Of a DNA stretch of 64,000 nucleotides, positions 1 through 36,369 are shown piece by piece; positions within the stretch are counted from its first letter, which is position 1, and every line of letters starts with the position of its first letter. The notes beneath the pieces were generated by a model that saw nothing but the letters and a program-made list of their open reading frames with translations, searched no databases and had not been told where the DNA came from. Source of the DNA: Haematococcus lacustris (lineage: Eukaryota; Chlorophyta; Chlorophyceae; Chlamydomonadales; Haematococcaceae); contig JASKMD010000018.1 in the NCBI GenBank assembly GCA_030144725.1, forward strand, positions 4,358,026-4,422,025. Direction: 5' to 3'. The position numbers and the translations under genes were made by a program.

Positions 1-23715
<23,715 letters not shown>

Positions 23716-23869
23716 GCTAGACAGCTGTGTCTTCCGCATCAAGCTGTCCTTAGTAGTAGAAGCGTGAAAAAAGCAAGGAGCAGGAAGGAGCCCGGAGCGG
23801 TCACTGCGGTATTTGGTTCAAAAGCTATGGCGGCAGCAGGCAGATGAGAGGAGACGTGTGGAGCTTCAG

Positions 23870-26165
23870 CTACAGGTAGCCTCCTGGCTGGGCCTTGTCC
23901 CCATCAGGCCCTGATCCTGCCGTAACATCCAAGATGTCTGCTCGGGTGAGGGGCGACTCTTGATCAGGGCCTGAGCTGGAGCAGAGGCAGTTGAGAATCA
24001 CAAGAAGGGGCTCCTCGGCGTCCACCATCAACTGCAAGAGCCGGTGCAGGAATGACAGGCTGGTAAAGGGCCGCAGGGCAAAGAGTGGCCCCTCTACCTT
24101 GGACCTATAGTTGTAGCGGAGCGCATCTGTCCTGCATGACGCGATCCTTTACATCATGCTACCATCAAAGCCTCGCGCTCATGAACTGCCACGGCGAAAC
24201 CACCACTGGCACACCGCCAACAATAAACTACATCACAAGCAGCAACCATCAGCTATCTACTTGGCATGGGCCAGCAGGAACTGCGTCACAGCAGCGTTGG
24301 CGGTTGTAGGTCCCACAGCCGGACCCAGCACGTTCTGGTGCCGCTTCTTGTAGCCTGCACCCATGCAGGAACAATGGTATGCATGTCAACACGCAATCAC
24401 GGGGTGTCAGAGCAGGGGCCTCAGGCCAGCGCAGCACTGACCACCATTACATGCCCTTACACGTGTCTGCCAGTGCCTGCACTCAGCTTTCTTGGCTGCC
24501 TGAGAACTGCAGGCATCTGACCTGATGCTGGTACCTTGTGCCTGCAGCATGTCATGCTGAGCTCTGCTGCACCCACCTGGCAGCAGCTCTGCAGCCAGCC
24601 CACTGAGCGAGTCAAACTCAGTAAGGGCATCGTAGGCAGTGTGGAACTTGTCCACCGCTGCATAGAAGGCCTTCAGGTCCTCAGGGTGAGCGCGGTGGTA
24701 CACATCACGCCCGTACTGCACATGCACCCACACCCAGCCTGCCTTATCCACACATGGCATGGGGCCACCGGGGGGCTGCATCATACGCATGCGCTGGCTG
24801 GATGCCTGTTAGAGGGATGGGAGTTAGATGCACTAAAAGCCAGCTGGTCCCTATTGTGGTGCATGCACATGTGGCTGACAACACGGGGCCCATTCATGAG
24901 CCTGATGTAAAATCCTGAAGAGTATCCATGCTCAATATGGCTTTACTTGCATGGCATGCCTTCATGCAGATCCTATACATTCACTCTCTGACTTAAATGC
25001 ACAGCCAGAAGCAGGGGCACATTACATCACTGCCTCTGCTCAAGCCCTGAGTTACAGCTCCCTAGCGGCAGAGAGCCAGGTTGGTGGACATCTACCCACC
25101 CACCCACCGCGGTGGTGAAATCCGGCCACTGGGCCAGCACAGCATAGCGCTCTGCTGTGAGCTGGAGCAGGTAGTCCACAATGGAGGAGTGTAACACACT
25201 CACACGGGCCACATCCTGCAGGCCCCAAGCCATCATCAGGAGCAGCAGCAGTAGTCAGGATGAGCGTTGTTGAACCATCAAAAGTAAAGCATTGCCCTGC
25301 AACTGACAGCCAATGCAGCCAGTGCACTTGCCATAGCTATGCGACCTTGTGTGGCCCAGTGTGGCTGGGTTGATGGTGACATGACGATGACAGGGGCAAG
25401 GATAATGAGAGCAGGTTCACGCGCTGCCTACTGCTGATTGTCCATTGCATAAAAAGACACCCCGGTGAAGGGGGGCAACGAGCTGGAGCGCAATCACCTT
25501 TAAAGTGATGGATTTGGCTGCCAGGCTGCGAAGGCTGCCAGCATCGTAGCTTGCTCGCACGCTTGTTGAGCCTGCAGTCAACATCCCATGGAGACATGTC
25601 CATGCCAGGGAAACCCAAGCCATTACAAACCTGCCCAGGGGGTAGGCACAGCATTTGTCAGCACCTGCAGCAACTGATACGTCCACGCCCTTGGCCTTAG
25701 CGTTGACAGCCACCTTGATAGCGCCAGACAGGCTGGACGTAGGCGCGTCCTGTGAGCTGCGGGATACGAAACGGAGCATTGGCTTTGCGATCCTGACCAT
25801 TTGCTGCTACATTTCACAGCGGTGATGTAGGCTAGCAAGCCCCTTTCGTAGTGGCCGATCTTTGTGACTGATTCGGGACTACGCGGACCTGCTGAAGCTG
25901 AACTGGCCCAATGTGTTGTAGTTGCGCACAGCGGCTGACTCCACGAAGACCGCCGAGCCTGCAAATTAGGAGCACTAAGGAGCTGAGTGTAGGTGTGCCT
26001 TGAGTACCCGACGCGGCAACAGTGCGCATCGGCATGCAATTGCAACAAGTATGCCGCTGCTGATGTTGAATAAGCTGCTACCGTTCTTGATACTGCTGCC
26101 ATCGCTGATAGTGTATGCGCACCAGCGCGCTGCAGCTGCTGCAGGATCGGAAGTGCGCGCTGCAT
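23870..26165 (-). CDS. Complete 8-exon gene, 323-residue protein, unrecognised
   Basis: Exons 26165-26123, 25958-25889, 25756-25665, 25571-25498, 25215-25108, 24805-24577, 24354-24261 and 24131-23870 join in phase at all seven junctions, all GT-AG, giving 972 nt and a TAG stop. The N-terminus MQRALPILQQLQRAG then SAVFVESAAVRNYNTLG is basic, hydroxylated and free of acidic residues until later, which fits a mitochondrial (less likely plastid) presequence. The middle has SLSGAIKVAVNAKAKG. The C-terminal half has YGRDVYHRAHPEDLKAF, FHTAYDALTEFDSL and LSFLHRLLQLMVDAEEPLL. I do not recognise the family. Length and targeting would suit an alga-specific mitochondrial protein, but that is a guess. 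It is transcribed divergently from the mTERF-like gene and its stop lies about 150 nt from the next gene's start. Confidence 0.75.
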
Positions 26166-26462
26166 TATTGCAGTGCTTGGAGCGGTGGCTGCACTTCGAT
26201 AGACACGCCTAGAAACCTTCAGCTCGGCACGAATCTGCCATGGCTGTCTTCATAAGCACGCATGGGGCATGCAACCTAGGGGCATGACACCTTGCCTACT
26301 CTTACCTCAGCCTCGATAACACCTTGCCATTACCCAGGCCTGCGAGTACGCTTATCATAGGATTGGGTGCAGATTATGTATAGTGCATGTTTAGTTTGGT
26401 CTCGCTACCCCGAGCTGGACACAGCGGCGGCCATAGCTTTTGGTTGCGTCGGCTGAAGCTGT
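26166..26462. promoter_or_regulatory. Putative bidirectional promoter region
   Basis: A 297-bp gap separates the ATG of the 323-residue gene (minus, 26165) from the candidate first ATG of the plus-strand gene (26463). I see no clear TATA box or other motif I would name; the call rests on the head-to-head arrangement. Confidence 0.4.
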
Positions 26463-29007
26463 ATGCAAGTTTCATTCCAACACACTCGCGGTTCCTCGCG
26501 CCGGGTCGTTGCCACAGCTGCCATCCGCAAAAAGTTCGTGAAGGCCAGGCCGAAGCAGCCGTACTGGCAGCCTGACCTTAATCATGGCTGGGCAGAAGGT
26601 GAGGGCGCGAGCAGCGACTGAGATGCCAGAGCGCCCTTCCCCGATCCTGGTGCACTGCCCTCATCACACCTTTGCAGCGATCTTGCCGCAGGGGGAGAAG
26701 ACCCGCAGCTCGTGGCACCTCAGCTGCTGCGCAACGCACAAAGTGCAGGCAAAGACCGCAGGCGGCCTCAGGCCAGGCCTCCGGCACACAGCCCTGGACC
26801 CCTACCTAGTGCAAGGTGTGCCTCTGCGACCGCCCCTGCAGGCTGTGTGTGACACTGACAGCCCTAGGCTGTGCAGCTGTGTAGGTTCAGGTGGATTGGG
26901 CAACAAGATCATCAGGCATCCAGGACCTCCCTGTAGCTCGCTTCACCCTCTCAGCACCACCCTGCGCAACCCCCTCTTGCCTCACCCTTGACCCCACACC
27001 CCGTCGCACTACCTCACTCACTACACGCCGCTGCTGTTGCTGCTACTGCTGCTGCTGTTCCCAACGCACCTTCTTCTGCTGCCCATCCTGCTGCTGCTGC
27101 TCCTGCCGCTGCAGCCGCTGCTCTTCAGTGCTGTCCAGTACGTTTGAGCGCGAGTTCAGCTTCCTCGACTGTTCTGCCCCCAGTCGCTCCCCTGCACCAC
27201 CAGCTCCTCACAGCCGCCAGCCTGCCCACATTCACCAGCGGGGCACCAGCCAGGGAGCCTGGGCTCAGGGACAGGCCAGGGAACAGGTGCTGCACCCTGT
27301 GGGAGGCTATGGCAGCCATAAGCTTCAGCAGCAGCAGCAGCAACCTCCGCAGCAGCAGCGGCAGCAGCAGCAGCTGCAGCAGACACAGACGTCGCAGCTG
27401 CGGCAGCCTCTGCTGCAGCTGCAGGAGTCGGAGGTGGCATCACGGCGCAGGCTCTGGCCCAGGGCTCCTGACACTGATGTGCTGCCAGACAGGAACCGGC
27501 CTCATCCAGCAGATTACAGCACTGCCACTAGGGGCGGCAGTGCTGCAGCCCCCTTGAGACCGCACTTGGCAGGAGGAGGGGGAGGGTGGAGGGGGATGGA
27601 GGACAGCAGGGCACCAGGGAGAGACCAGGGCCGGGTCCTAGAGCCCCCCCGGACCCCCATGCCACCACGCCACCTGCCCCACCCTCTCACCCTCCCCCGG
27701 ACTACCTCCCATAACTCACCACAGCTCACACCTCAGATTACACCTCAACCCCGACCCTGTATCACACCCCAGCGTACCCACAGACCCCCGGCCAGCAGCT
27801 TAAGCCCATGTTCACGCTCCCCTGCAGCCTCCCCTGGCCCCCCAGGCCGCCCCTCCTCCCTTAGTAAGCGCTGGCTGGCCTCCTTCCTGCTGACCAACAG
27901 CGCACGCCGGGCGGCCCTGGCCGCCCACCGCACCGCCCTGTACGGCCACTCCTGGCGCCAGCCAGACGTCCGCCTGTACCTCCTCAGGCGGGGTAGGCGG
28001 GGGGCTACCCTGGACGCTCTGTTTGCTGCGGCCCTGGGCGACTTGGAGCTCGTGCGGGCTGTGAAAGAAGGGGTGGAGGGGGAGGGGGGACGGGAGCAGC
28101 AGGGGGAGGGGGAGGAAGAGGAGGAGGGGTGGGCAGAGGATGCCGACCCCATTGAAAGCGGCGCCATCGCCTCAGCGGGCGGCAGCCGTGGCATTGAGGC
28201 GGTCATAACAGCGCGATCCAATCCGGGGGCGTGGGCGTTGGCATCGACGAGCCGGCGGCCCTCGGTTTTGCGGTTGCCACGTCAGCGCGGCGGCGTGAGT
28301 GAGATCGACGACGCCCTGCCGCGCCCGCCCACTTTCACGAAGCTTTCCGCCAAGTGGCGTCAACGCGTGCTGGCGGAGCGGGTGGTGGCGTTGCGGCTCG
28401 TCGCGCCTGGGCTTGGGCCGCGGCAAGCCGTTGCGCTGTTGCTGTCGGCCCCGGCGCTGATGTGCCTGACTTCGCAGACGCTCGGCCGCAGGCTGCTGCA
28501 GCTGGCTGACGAGCTGCAATGCCCGCTGCCAGTGGCAGCGCTCAAGGTACGGGGTATACGGGCAAAGGAGGCATGAGGGGGGAAGGCTGAGGGCGTGGAG
28601 AGGTAGCTGGTGCAGAGGAGAGATAGCTGGTGAAGGGGGGCTGAGGGAGCTTGTGTAGGATGGCTGCTGCAGGGTGGTGCTGCCCCGCTTACCAACCAAA
28701 GCCAGTTTACCCTTTGCCCTCAACTCCTCAGCCCTTCACCCCCTGATCTGAAAAACTGGGCGGCTGGCCAGTGTAGCCAGTGTAGCCCTGACAGCTGCAC
28801 CTACAGGCGGTTGCAGTGTCAGCAGCGCCCTGGGCTCAGCTGCAGGCGGCATAGGCCCTCTTGCCAATCTCAGCTCCCGCCCGCCCCCCTCCCTTACCCT
28901 ATGGATCTAGCACCATGCATGACATGTATCATACATTGTCACACCAGGTGCCACACAACAAGGTCACTTCCCCCCCCCCTTCCCTAGCTTGGGGATGGTC
29001 AGGCTGA

Positions 29008-29046
<39 letters not shown>

Positions 29047-30333
29047 ACCCCTCAATGCTACCGCTCAATGCTGCCTCTGCTCCTGCCCCTGCTGCTGCCC
29101 CTCCTGCTGCTGCTGCTACCGCCAAAGGGGCCAGAGGGGTCTGCTGCCGGGCTGCTGCTGGTTGCGTTCACTAGCACAGCACTGTGCTCAGCAACAGCAA
29201 GCATAGTAAATGGACGCGTGGCTGCACCACTGCCATGTTGCCCCTGCTGCTGCTGCTGCTGCCCGTGCCCAATGCTAACCCTCAATGCTACCCCTTGCTG
29301 CTGCCCCTCCTGCTAACCCTCAATGCTGCCCCTGCTGCTGCCTCTGCTGCTGCCCGTCACACTCCACCAGGTGGCCCAGCAGCCCTGCCTGGTCCTGCTG
29401 GGGGTGCCCCCCCTGGCCCTAGCCGCTGCCCAGCTGCTGTCTGGCCTGGGTCTAGAGGCTGAGGCAGCAGAAGCCTCAGGGGGGTGGGGAGGGGGCAGAG
29501 GAGGCAGCCACCTGGGGCGCATGGGCCGGGTGGAGGCAGTCCGGGCAGTGGCGGCCGCCCCCCACATCTTGCTGCCAGCCAAGCCTGAGGTGCTGGCCAA
29601 AAGGTGGGGTGACATTGTGGGGGGTTAGGGCTGGTGCAGGGCAAGGCAGGGCAGGGCAGGAGGTGGAGGGACAGAGGGAGGGGTGGGGCGGGGCAGGGCA
29701 GCATGTGGGGTGGCCATCCTGCTGACTGAGTGGCTGCAGCCTCAGGCAAGTAGCGGACTTAGGGGTGAGCGGGCGGCAGAGGCGTGGGTTGGTGGTGGAG
29801 GGAGGATGCCCGCCCCCCAACCCTGCCTCCCTGCCTGCCTGCCTGGCCACTGCCTGCCTCAGGGCTCACCAGCTGTCGTTACTGCTGGACCTCACTATGG
29901 GCCAGGCTGCTCGCCTGCTGCTGTGCTGGCCGACCCTGGCCACACGCACGGCTCAGCAGCTCCAGGCCACCTATGAAGTGCTGGCAGCCTGCCTCAGCCC
30001 TAGCCCCCCTGCCTCCCTCACCCCGCCCACCTCACACTCTTCCATCCCAACCTCCACTCCCACCTCAGCTCCAGCTAGCGCTCAATCACTCACGAAACAT
30101 CAGGCACAGCAAGCTACCTATGCTGCATCACTCACTGAGATGCATCCAACGGCAAAGTCAAATCCAGGCCCTACTGATCTGCATCTGGTCCTGCTGATCC
30201 TGGACCATCCATGGTTGCTGGCACAGCCGGCAGAAAAGCTGCAGGCAGGATTGACTGGGCTTGCAGCTGAGCTAGGCGTGTCAGCAAGGCAGGCGCTGCA
30301 GCTGGTGGTGCAGGGTGGGCTGCAGCTGGGGCA

Positions 30334-30374
<41 letters not shown>

Positions 30375-32798
30375 CAGGCACCCAGCCGGCCCCTAGTTGG
30401 GATGCAGCCAGCAGTCAGTTGCTGCTTCAAACGGCATCCCAGACACCCCTCACATCCCCACCCCTCCAATCCCACCCTCCACTCCCCTCCCTGGCCTGGC
30501 CCCACAGAGGCCCCCCACCACCTCCCCCACAGGGAGGCCCGCCCCCACTGGGTCCCCACACCACCTCCCCCTTGGCAGCAAACCTCAGGCTGCTGAGCCG
30601 CCTGCTGCCATCCAAGACCCTCAGCCCTGCGCCCACCCCTGCAGCAGGCCCTGCACAGGCGCCTGGGCAGGGGGGCCAGCAGCGGAGGGGGGCCAGGGGT
30701 GCAGGGAAGCCAGGGGCGGAGGGGAGCCAGGGGCGCAGGGCGGCCCAGGGGCCAGGCTGGTCTGCGGCCCAGCAGGCGGTGCTGCAGCAGCCAGTGCTGG
30801 CGCTGGCCTCGCATGCAGCACTAAACCGTACAGCGCATGCTTTGGCGGCCAGGGTTGATAGTTGGGTGGCGGCAGGGGTTGGCAAGGCAGGGGCTAGGCA
30901 GCAGGCTGGGAAGGGGGCGCAAGGAGCAAAAGCTGCAGCCCATAGGGCTGGGACTCAGGCTGGGGCTGGGGCTGGGGCTGGGACTCAGGCTGGGGCTGGG
31001 GCTGGGGCTGGGGCTGGGGCTGGCTGGCATGCGTCCCGTCTGCCCAGTATGGTTAAAGTGTGCAGTGTTGGGGAGGCGCTGCTGGGGGCAGTCATACAGC
31101 ACCAGCCTGCTGTGTTTGGGGGGCTGGTGTATGCCGGGGTGGAGGCTCAGGGCGCTGTCCGCCTCTTGCCCTTCGTGGCGGCCTCGTCACCTGCACCCGA
31201 GACTGCTGCTGGTGCGCCCTCTACCTCTGACAGGGGGAGACCTGAACTGCTTTCTCCACACCCACCCTCTATTGCCTCCTCCCCACCCTCCTCCACTTCA
31301 TCGTCTGGTTTCTCTTCGTCCTCCTACTTCTCCTCCTCCTCCTCCTCCTCCTCCTCCTCCTCCTCCTCCTCCTTCTCTTCTGCAGCCTCTCCATCTTTCT
31401 CTTCTAAACGGGAAAGATACCAGGCCAAGGCTATCGCTATCCGCCAGCTGCAGCACCGCTGCCTGATCTCCCTTAGTGGTGGTTGGAGGGAGGCTGGCGA
31501 TCCGCCAGTCGACGTGGCCGAATTGCCCCCTGTCACAGCTGTCCAAGCGCGTCAGCTCAGCGTCCGTAAGCCACAGAGGCGCGTGACCCGCGTGCGTCCG
31601 GAGCGGAGGAACCGGCAGAAGACACAACAGCCTGCTGCGCCGCCTAAACCTGCTGCTGTCGGCACCGTGCGCCAGCTCCCAAATGGTTGGGGCGGACTCT
31701 TGCGCGTTCTAAGAGAATCCAGCGCCTCAAGGAACACCCGCTTCTTAGCTGACATCTTAGCTAGCCCCGCGCTGTGGCTGCGAAGCCGGCTTCCCGCGCT
31801 GCACCGACACCGTTTGGCACTTGGTTATGGAAAAAGGTGTGACAGAGGTGTGATAGCGCGGCTGGTAGCGCAAGTTCATGCCATGTCGGACAACGAGGCT
31901 CACCGCGCAGACTACAATAACCCGCAGCAGGATGAAGGGCAAGAACGAGTCGCTGTGAAAGCAGTCAACGGCGGCGTGCCGATGACGAGCCAATTCCAGC
32001 CCGCGGCCCCCGCCACCCTGTCGCTAAGTGCGAGCGTTGAAGCTGTCCTGTCTGCATGCTTGCACCCGGTGGCTCGCTATCTTCTGCGGACTGCGACACC
32101 AGCGGTCATCACGCGACTGCTGGCCGCCCGGACAAACAACAGGTGGCCATCAGTCACGGTCGCCCTTGAGCCCTTAGGGAGCCAGCGGAGCCACTTTAGC
32201 GCCGCCAAGCCCCTTCTACGTGCTATACCTAGCCCCCCTCAGCCCCGTTCAGAAGCTTCCCTCCCTTCTCCACTGCCCTCACCACCTTCCCCAGGCCAGC
32301 CCTGCCCTACCTCACCCTATGCAGCCTCCACCCTCTCAGGCCCTTCAACACAGCCCCCTCAGACCGTCTCCCCTGAAACCTGGCAGCAAGCATTGGCCGC
32401 TGCCTGCGTGTGTGTTGCCATCCAGCCCTCACTGCTTGCGCTGTTAGGCAAGCCTCAGCACTTGCAACAGCAGCTGGACCTCATACTCACTGCTGTGATG
32501 CCTGTGGCACCACCTCCTCTAGCCTCCCCACCTGCATCGAAGCAAACCTCGGAGCACACAACATTACCCTCAAGTATACAGCAGCAGAAGTGGGAGGGGC
32601 TGCTGCAGGGGCAGGGGCAGGGGCAGGGGCAGGGGCAGGGCAAGGGGCAGGGCAAGGTGCAGGTGCAAGAGCACAGGCAGCAGCAGAAGGAGGAGGGGCA
32701 GGGGCTTGAGCAAGGGAGGGCCAGGGCAGGGCCACCCCAGGCGTCACAGCAGCAGCAACGACATCCAGGTCAAGATCAGGAAGGCCACCACCTGGCTG

Positions 32799-32834
<36 letters not shown>

Positions 32835-33490
32835 GGCTGGGCCAGGCTGAGTTGCCGGCTGCACAATCACTGCCCCTGCCCCAACAACTTGACCACGCAC
32901 CTGGCTCCACAGTGCCAGAGAGTCAGCAGCCACTGGGTGCTAGACCTCCTGAAGGACTGCCCCTGGTCCCTCCCCCTACATCTCTTAACCCAGCGGCATC
33001 ACTCTCACCGCCACCTGCCCCGCTCAGTGTTCATAGCCCTGAGGTCACCGCGTCCTGCGATCACAGCGACAGCAGCAGGACAGAAACTGCTCAGGGTGCT
33101 CCCTTGACAGCTGCCAGCTCCCCCGCCCCGCAAGCCACCCCCTCACCCCCTGACCCTGTCCCAGAGGCTGGAAGTCATCTCAATGGCAGGGCTCCTCACT
33201 CCATCTCTCACACTACCTCACCCTCTGGTGACAGCTCCCCTGGCAATCAGGCCCCAAGCCAGCCCCTGAGCCCAGCGCCGAACCTTGCTCATCAGCATGC
33301 TGTCGGCACCCTTGCTGGATCACCACCGCCCTCAGAGCCACCCCTTGATGACCAGCACCTGACCTTGAAACTGCCTTTGCTTCCTGAGCAGCCGGTGCTG
33401 CAGACAGGGCAAGAGGCAGGAGCAGCTCAGCCCCTTCCGCCCCGCCTTGTGTCTCGCCCACGAGGATACATTACCCGACCCAGGAGTTAA
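26463..33490 (+). CDS. mTERF-like repeat protein with long low-complexity regions (partial model)
   Basis: Firm parts are a coding stretch ending at donor AAG|GTACGG (28,546), exon 29371-29603, and a 3.6-kb last exon 29863-33490; the last two join in phase (KR|AHQ). Repeats of about 35 residues look like mTERF helices: LVAPGLGPRQAVALLLSAPA, VAQQPCLVLLGVPPLALAAA, HQLSLLLDLTMGQAARLLL, LVLLILDHPWLLAQPAEKLQ, ACVCVAIQPSLLALLGKPQ. mTERF proteins bind nucleic acid in organelles and affect transcription termination or RNA maturation. A candidate first exon, 26463-26598 (MQVSFQHTRGSSRRVVATAA), looks like a transit peptide, but linkage to the rest is unproven. Poly-Gln, poly-Ser, (Gly-Ala)n and (Gly-Gln)n tracts separate the repeats. 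Alternatives are an OPR-like or unrelated helical-repeat protein. Confidence 0.5.
28989..29345. repeat. CTG-rich cluster with imperfect TGCTGCCCCT/CTCAATGCTAC repeats
   Basis: Runs of CTG at about 29,008-29,046, then repeated CTCAATGCTACC(C/G) and GCTGCTGCCC units. It lies in an intron or low-complexity exon of the mTERF-like gene; coding status is undecided. Confidence 0.7.
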
Positions 33491-34759
33491 ACTATGGACC
33501 ACTGGTTTCAGCACCTGAGTCAAAAGGCTAATGCAAAGGGCAGCAGGACGTCGCTGTTGGAATGAGTTTGCGTTACGCACTTGGTTTGTCAGTGTGCATG
33601 CCAGAGCTAGGATTAAATCAGGATGTCCCAACATGGGGTTGGTAATCTTCATGCAAGTACTCTCTCAATACTGCACCGTTTTCATTAGCGTTTATCGCAT
33701 TGGCAGCTGCGAATTACTGCGCGTCTCCTGGCAAGCGGCGCGTTAGCTCTTGCGAGTAAGGCCATGCCGGCGCAAGCGATCGCGGACACACCTCAGCTGC
33801 TCACAATCGATTGTTCTAGTGGTGAGTAGCGGCACCAATGACTGAGCTGCGCCTGCTATCGAGCAGGAAGTACAGTCAATGTTCAGCCCGCCAGGCTTGC
33901 TCGACGAGCCTTTCATTGGTGCAGGCGGCGTCGGAAGACCGTCGTGGGGCAAGTTACTGAGCAACATTGCAACAAATGCGGAGAATGTGCGTTCCTCTCT
34001 AGCCAGTCACGCAGAAAAGCGACCCCCGTCCACAAACTGGCATGTTGTGAGTTGACCACACTGAATACCTAGATTGTGGCTCTGTAACTTTGTTCCTAAC
34101 TCAACAACACAGCTGTTGGAGAAGAAAGCACGTCATTTCATTGAGTAAGCTTGTGAGAACATACATTGGCGTAACCTAACTTTGCCTTGCAGTGCTGACT
34201 AGCCCAACCGGACCACCCCCTGGCAACCCCACCCCCTTCCAGCCCCAGCCCCCCTCCCTCCCACCCCCTCCCACCCCCTTCCAGCCCCAGCCCCGCCCTC
34301 CCACCCCCTCCCACCCCCAGCCCCACCCCTCCCACCCCCTCCCACCCCCTCCCACCCCCTCCCACCTCCCACCTCCCACCTCCCACCCCCTCCCACCCCT
34401 TGTACATCCTAGACCAATGGTCCAGGGACGGCGGCAGGAGCTGGCAGCTGGTGCTGGTGCCGCCCCTGGGCTGCCCACCCCTCCTGCAGCCCCCCCCTGG
34501 CAGCAGGTGGCAGCTGGTGCTAGTGCCTCCCTATCCCCTCCATCTGAGCAGCAGGGGGCCAAAGCGGAGCTGGACACGAGCTCGACACGCAAGCGGCGGG
34601 CAGGCGGGAGGGATCGGACCCAACATGTCGAGCAAGGTAACATAGCAATGGCTACACACCTTGTGATGCATTACAAAGTGGCCAGGCCAACAGTACTGCT
34701 CACGAAGGGGTCAAGCATCGCAGCAGCCTTGCATGTTTCCGAGCATGGGTGGAGGGGCG
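33491..34759. other. Intergenic; pyrimidine-rich CCCTCCCAC repeat inside
   Basis: No gene recognised. About 34,205-34,400 is almost pure C/T with CCCACCCCCTCC-type units (purine-rich G-tracts on the other strand), capable of triplex or G-quadruplex structure. A Pro-rich reading frame through it to 34,820 is probably an artefact. Confidence 0.6.
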
Positions 34760-34765
34760 TCTTTA
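34760..34765. repeat. Target duplication TCTTTA, left
   Basis: TCTTTA immediately outside the left inverted terminus; matched at 35,527-35,532. Confidence 0.65.
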
Positions 34766-35526
34766 CTAGGGCGTGTCCGCTAATATTAGCTCCGAGCCAA
34801 AAATGGCCTAATAGCTCATAGTAGCGCTACTACGAGCTAATATTAGCTAATGTGGTCGGGGATCGAGAGGTACAGTGTTCTATCCCTGCCAGGTGCAAAG
34901 GTTTCGCTATCTTGCGTGTCTGTTAAGAGATAGCTCTCCGTGTAACAGAAGAAACTCGCTACCGCAACCTTGCCAGCTGCAAGGGGGCACGTGAGGCGCT
35001 GAAAGTTGACAACTTGAAACTCCATGAAAACTCCATGAAACTCCACAAAACGGCTGCCCGGTCACTACGGCACTAAGGCACTCCCAACTGCCCATGCCCA
35101 CTCCATCTGTCACCCCGTCCAAGTGCGCAGGGGGTCGTGACTGTGATTTGCTCGTGGTCACATGGGGCGGCTGTTGGCGGTCACATGGGGCAGCCCGCGA
35201 GCAAAGACTGCAATGGCTTGCGTTGATGCTCAGATGAAGCGCATTGAGCTACAGCTACCAATGTGATGAACGCTATCCAAAACGATGCGATATTGAGAGA
35301 GTACTGAGAGACTTGCATGAAAAATTGGGGCCCCATGAATCCAGGAGGCGGCCTCCGACGGCGCATCATCAACGAGCTGCGCAGGAGCCACAGCGCCGCC
35401 AAGCACAGCCATCGCGCTAAGAAGCGAGCGAAGGCGCGACAAGGATCGGGAGCTAATATGAGCTAATATGGTTGGCTTGCTATTTTTGTTACTATTAATA
35501 TTAGCTGGGGGGGGGAACCGCCCTAG
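34766..35526. mobile_element. Non-autonomous DNA transposon, 761 bp, with inverted termini
   Basis: The ends are CTAGGGCG and CGCCCTAG. The inverted similarity continues inward: both termini hold TCC, CTAATATTA and then CAAAAATRGC, with indels (a run of C/G expands one arm). A 6-bp direct repeat TCTTTA flanks it (34,760-34,765 and 35,527-35,532). Subterminal copies of the palindrome AGCTAATATTAGCT and half-sites GAGCTAATATG occur at both ends, probable transposase-binding sites. There is no transposase ORF. The superfamily is undecided, since 6 bp fits neither hAT (8) nor Harbinger (3). Confidence 0.75.
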
Positions 35527-35835
35527 TCTTTACATCGGTTTGGCGTGCCATGTGAATCATTTTGACTGCGGCGATTGTTCCTCACTGTGTGCAGGTGCTC
35601 CTGGGCCACGTCGGTCGCGGCGGTCTCTCGCGACGAGGCCCGCATGAGCAAACCTGGCATGAGTTTGAATGTCAAGATTTGAGCCGCCATAGCACTCAGC
35701 ACAGTGCACAGTATTTAATGATACAAGCTGCTGACCTTGCGATGATTCATGATACGCTGATGACCTTGCGATGGTGTCGAGCACGCCCACAGCATTGCAG
35801 ATAATAGAAGAGGGCTGTGAGGCACGGTTGGTCGA

Positions 35836-36086
35836 GGCACAGTAGTGTATGCCCCCTTCTTGAGCTGTCATCAGGTTCCAACCAGCGCATGTTTTCCATG
35901 CCAACACTACATTATAGCCCTCGCGGTTAGGCAATAGTGTAGGTGTTAGGCACTCATGCACCATGTCCATGTGCATTGGGTATACTCCACACAGCTCATT
36001 TACACCATTTAAGTCGGGTCCCTAGTATTCCCGCTAGTGGCCACTACCGGTCCAGCCCAAATGGAGGCCCTAGTGAGGGACAATAC
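35836..36086 (+). mobile_element. Element copy D: solo type II 3' tail
   Basis: Starts at the last ORF residues (GAGGCACAGTAGTG) and carries the type II tail: CATGTTTTCCATGCC, the GTAGGTGTTAGGCACTCATG block, CCATTTAAGTCGGG with its partner CCCAAATGG, and GGCCCTAGTGAGGGACAA. The usual GGGGGCTG terminus is lost and no flanking repeat was found. It lies downstream of the ferritin gene in intergenic DNA. Confidence 0.7.
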
Positions 36087-36369
36087 GAATGTATCCTCAG
36101 CTGCCATCACAAGACAAAGGGTTTGCACTATGGCTTATACGCATCCCAACCCATACACATGCCTCGTGCGTTCGCGGCAACACCAAGCATGTTCACGGCA
36201 ACACCAAGCATGTTCACGCTGCCATCAGCGACGGTGACCAGCGTATTGCAGCTGGACACGGACTGAAAGCCAGGCAGGTGGCCAAGGTAGGCAGGCGCAC
36301 ATTGGGAGGCAGCGTGCTGGTGCCACGCCTGCGGCTGCCCTGCTTTTACACACAAGATTAGGCTAAGCT

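Noticed and set aside
34192..34821. Pro-rich plus-strand ORF of 209 codons
   Set aside because: Mostly CCC/CCT repeat; the C-terminal part has no family feature and runs into the transposon end.
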